From positions 1-64,000 of the forward strand of contig JAIXOU010000091.1 of assembly GCA_027486585.1 (NCBI GenBank): DNA of 64,000 nt, written 5' to 3'. The position numbers and the translations under genes are program-made. The notes under the pieces are model-generated. The model was not told the origin of the DNA, did no database searches, and saw only the letters and a list, made by a program, of their open reading frames with translations. Below are positions 62,090 to 64,000 of this stretch, piece by piece. The DNA comes from Verrucomicrobiaceae bacterium. GTDB taxonomy: Bacteria; Verrucomicrobiota; Verrucomicrobiia; Verrucomicrobiales; Verrucomicrobiaceae. Each line of letters opens with the position of its first letter. Positions within the stretch are counted from its first letter, which is position 1.

Positions 62090-64000
62090 TCAATGATGAG
62101 CGGCAACAACGGGTGCTGGTGCTGCCGACGGCTCTGCGCGCTTGCCGGGCTCAGATTCCCACTGCGGGAAGAAGTCCTGGTCCATGCCTGGAACGCTATA
62201 CTCGTAGGGTCCACGAACGACAACTGGCTCAAAGTCAAAGTTGCCGTGTGGAGGTGGCGTCGGAGCGGCCCACTCCAGAGTCGTTGCGCCCCAAGGATTG
62301 TCGTTTTCGACCTTCTTACCACCTTTGATGCTGAGGAAGAAATTCAAAATGAAAGGAACCTGACCCAGAGCCAGAACGAATGCCCCAACAGACATGAGAA
62401 CATTGAGACCCAAAAGGTTGTTCGGGACATCCATGCCAAAAAGACCAAAGAAGCCTGAGTTCAGTTCAGTAAACCAGTTGGAGGCACTCGAAGTCTGCTC
62501 AAAGTATTTACCACCATCATACCAACGGCGATGGAAGCCGCCCATGCCCTGAATGAACATCGGCGCAAAGATCATGTTCATGCCAAGCAATGAAGGCCAG
62601 AAATGAAGTTTACCCAGGAAGTCATTCATGATGCGACCAGTTGCTTTTGGATACCAATGATAAACACCAGCAAACAGACCAAAGATCGTACCAGGAGCCA
62701 CCACATAATGGAAGTGACCAATCACGTAGTAGGTATCATGCAGAGCAAGGTCGATGAAAGTGAAGGCCAAAGGTAAACCCGTGAGACCACCAATCCCAAA
62801 CATCGGCAAGAATGCAGAAGCGAACAACATCTGAGGCGTAAACCGGATGGAACCACCCCAGAGAGAAATCATCAAACCCGTAAGTAGAATCACGGAAGGA
62901 ACCGAGATCAGAACGGTGGTGATCTGGAAATAAGTGGACATCATGGTGCCCATGCCAGTCAGATACATATGATGAGCCCAGACGAGGAAGCTGAGGAAAC
63001 CGAGAGTCAATGCAGCATAAACCATGGCTTTGTAGCCCCACAGAGGACGGCGCGTATTGGCAGGAATGACTTCTGTCAGGATGGCGAAGGCTGGAAGGAT
63101 CAAAACATACACCTCAGGGTGAGCCAAGAACCAGAACAAGTGCTGATAAAGTAGCGGACTACCACCACCAGCAATATCGAGATGCTGGCCACCTTCCATC
63201 AGGCCAGTCGGCAAGAAGAAGCTAGCACCAAACACACGATCCATAAGCTGCAACAAGGCCGCGACTTCAAGAGGAGGGAAAGCCAAGAGAAGCAAGAAAG
63301 AAACAATAAACATCGCCCAGCAGAAAAATGGCATGCGCATCCAGGTCATCCCCTTGGCCCGAAGATTGATGACGGTCGTAATGACGTTCACCGAGCCTAG
63401 AAGCGAGGCAGAAATATTGAAGACCATGGCGAGCAACCACCAAGTGTGCCCGTGCATCCATACATTGGTCACAGCCAGACCTGTCGTTGAAGCCAGCGGC
63501 GAATACATCGTCCAACCGGTTTGAACGGAACCTGTTCCGAGGAAGAAACTAGCGAACATCATGACGCCGCTGATAAAGAAAAGCCAGTAACTCCACATGT
63601 TGAGACGCGGGAAAGCCATATCAATGGTGCCTATTTGAAGCGGCATGACAAAATTCACAAATCCAGCAAAACCAAGTGGCACGATACCCAGGAACACCAT
63701 GATCGTTCCGTGCATAGCGCCGAGCATGTTGTAAAGCTCACCATTGACGACACCACCAGGAGCCCAGCGCCCAATCATTTCCTGGAACAAATCACCAATG
63801 ATAGGAAGGCTGGTGACAAAACCGAATCCTGGAATTGGCTGACCTGGGTAAGCGATACTCCAGCGCATGAGCATCATCAGGAAAAAGCCGAGAAGAAGGA
63901 AAAGCAGACCACTGACTGCGTACTGAATACCGATGACCTTGTGATCGGTGGACCAAATATACTTCTTTATGAAGCTCAGTTCATGGTGGTCATGGCCGTG
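62090..64000 (-). CDS. coxA: Cytochrome c oxidase subunit I (5' end outside window)
   Basis: At least 636 residues. The frame continues without a stop from the ATG at 63877 to the window edge and includes HHELSFIKKYIWSTDHKVIGIQYAV, the conserved subunit I N-terminus, so the true start lies beyond 64000. Twelve transmembrane helices are expected and visible in outline. Key segments are MHGTIMVFLG, the heme-a ligand region, HPEVYVLILPAF (CuB His and Tyr cross-link region), SHHMY-like WAHHMYLTGM, and HDTYYVIGHFHYVVAPG with heme a3 ligands. It forms the heme a/a3-CuB reaction centre and is first of the visible cox genes, followed by III, IV, two small genes and II. Confidence 0.97.
   Translation of the reverse strand, partial: HGHDHHELSFIKKYIWSTDHKVIGIQYAVSGLLFLLLGFFLMMLMRWSIAYPGQPIPGFGFVTSLPIIGDLFQEMIGRWAPGGVVNGELYNMLGAMHGTIMVFLGIVPLGFAGFVNFVMPLQIGTIDMAFPRLNMWSYWLFFISGVMMFASFFLGTGSVQTGWTMYSPLASTTGLAVTNVWMHGHTWWLLAMVFNISASLLGSVNVITTVINLRAKGMTWMRMPFFCWAMFIVSFLLLLAFPPLEVAALLQLMDRVFGASFFLPTGLMEGGQHLDIAGGGSPLLYQHLFWFLAHPEVYVLILPAFAILTEVIPANTRRPLWGYKAMVYAALTLGFLSFLVWAHHMYLTGMGTMMSTYFQITTVLISVPSVILLTGLMISLWGGSIRFTPQMLFASAFLPMFGIGGLTGLPLAFTFIDLALHDTYYVIGHFHYVVAPGTIFGLFAGVYHWYPKATGRIMNDFLGKLHFWPSLLGMNMIFAPMFIQGMGGFHRRWYDGGKYFEQTSSASNWFTELNSGFFGLFGMDVPNNLLGLNVLMSVGAFVLALGQVPFILNFFLSIKGGKKVENDNPWGATTLEWAAPTPPPHGNFDFEPVVVRGPYEYSVPGMDQDFFPQWESEPGKRAEPSAAPAPVVAAHH

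Overview
The window is a gene-dense stretch of bacterial chromosome of moderate GC. The best guess for its source is a Verrucomicrobiae bacterium, possibly close to Prosthecobacter or Verrucomicrobium. This is an inference from gene content, because no rRNA or tRNA gene is present. The supporting signs are a Tat-type DUF1501 protein, a DUF1080 protein, PQQ-propeller and CehA/McbA-type exported proteins, very large secreted proteins built from NHL, delta-60, Ig-like and He_PIG modules, a fused secDF, and a cytochrome oxidase cluster with a DUF420 gene. Few genes have a strong Shine-Dalgarno sequence. No insertion sequence, CRISPR array, prophage or origin was seen.

Layout. 1-3.4 kb: the tail of an unknown gene, a Dabb protein, an Lrp/AsnC regulator with an aminotransferase (and a 16-bp palindrome upstream), then DUF1361 and DCC-family genes. 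3.5-10 kb: a 2176-aa exported repeat protein. 10.2-15 kb: leuB, a degenerate kinase with one membrane anchor, a PQQ-like propeller, and a broken M42 peptidase gene. 15-21.6 kb: two response-regulator/histidine-kinase pairs flanking accB-accC. 21.7-25.8 kb: the tgt-yajC-secDF operon with a clear terminator. 25.9-32.6 kb: a membrane acyltransferase, a DUF1501 protein and a second giant exported protein. 33-40.6 kb: tyrS, a YeiH transporter, an SDR, two VWA-type membrane proteins, a kinase-fold gene with a probable frameshift, and a DUF1080 protein. 40.6-47.7 kb: a HerA-like ATPase, rlmN, purU and a CehA/McbA-like protein. 47.7-54 kb: an AddAB/RecB-like helicase-nuclease pair. 54-55.5 kb: an RsuA-family pseudouridine synthase, rpmA and rplU. 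55.6-64 kb: heme A synthesis and copper-delivery genes (DUF420, SCO, ctaB, ctaA) and, beyond a strong terminator, coxB, two small membrane-protein genes, subunit IV, an oversized subunit III and subunit I, which runs off the window edge.

How the genes work together. The cox/cta block should encode a complete aa3-type oxidase with its own heme A and CuA assembly factors. tgt-yajC-secDF links tRNA modification to Sec export, which the many exported proteins here need. accBC starts fatty-acid synthesis. The AddAB-like pair would process double-strand breaks.

Most notable: (i) the two giant exported proteins share a C-terminal module of about 400 residues that I cannot assign to a known domain; (ii) subunit III of the oxidase carries an inserted soluble region of about 270 residues ending in a His-rich segment; (iii) a kinase-fold protein has lost all canonical catalytic residues; (iv) Tgt has a substituted zinc site (Asp/His/Cys/His in place of Cys/Cys/Cys/His); (v) three apparent one-base losses in C runs break two genes, which is either gene decay or a sequencing artefact; (vi) several long perfect inverted repeats lie in short intergenic gaps next to regulators or exported-protein genes.
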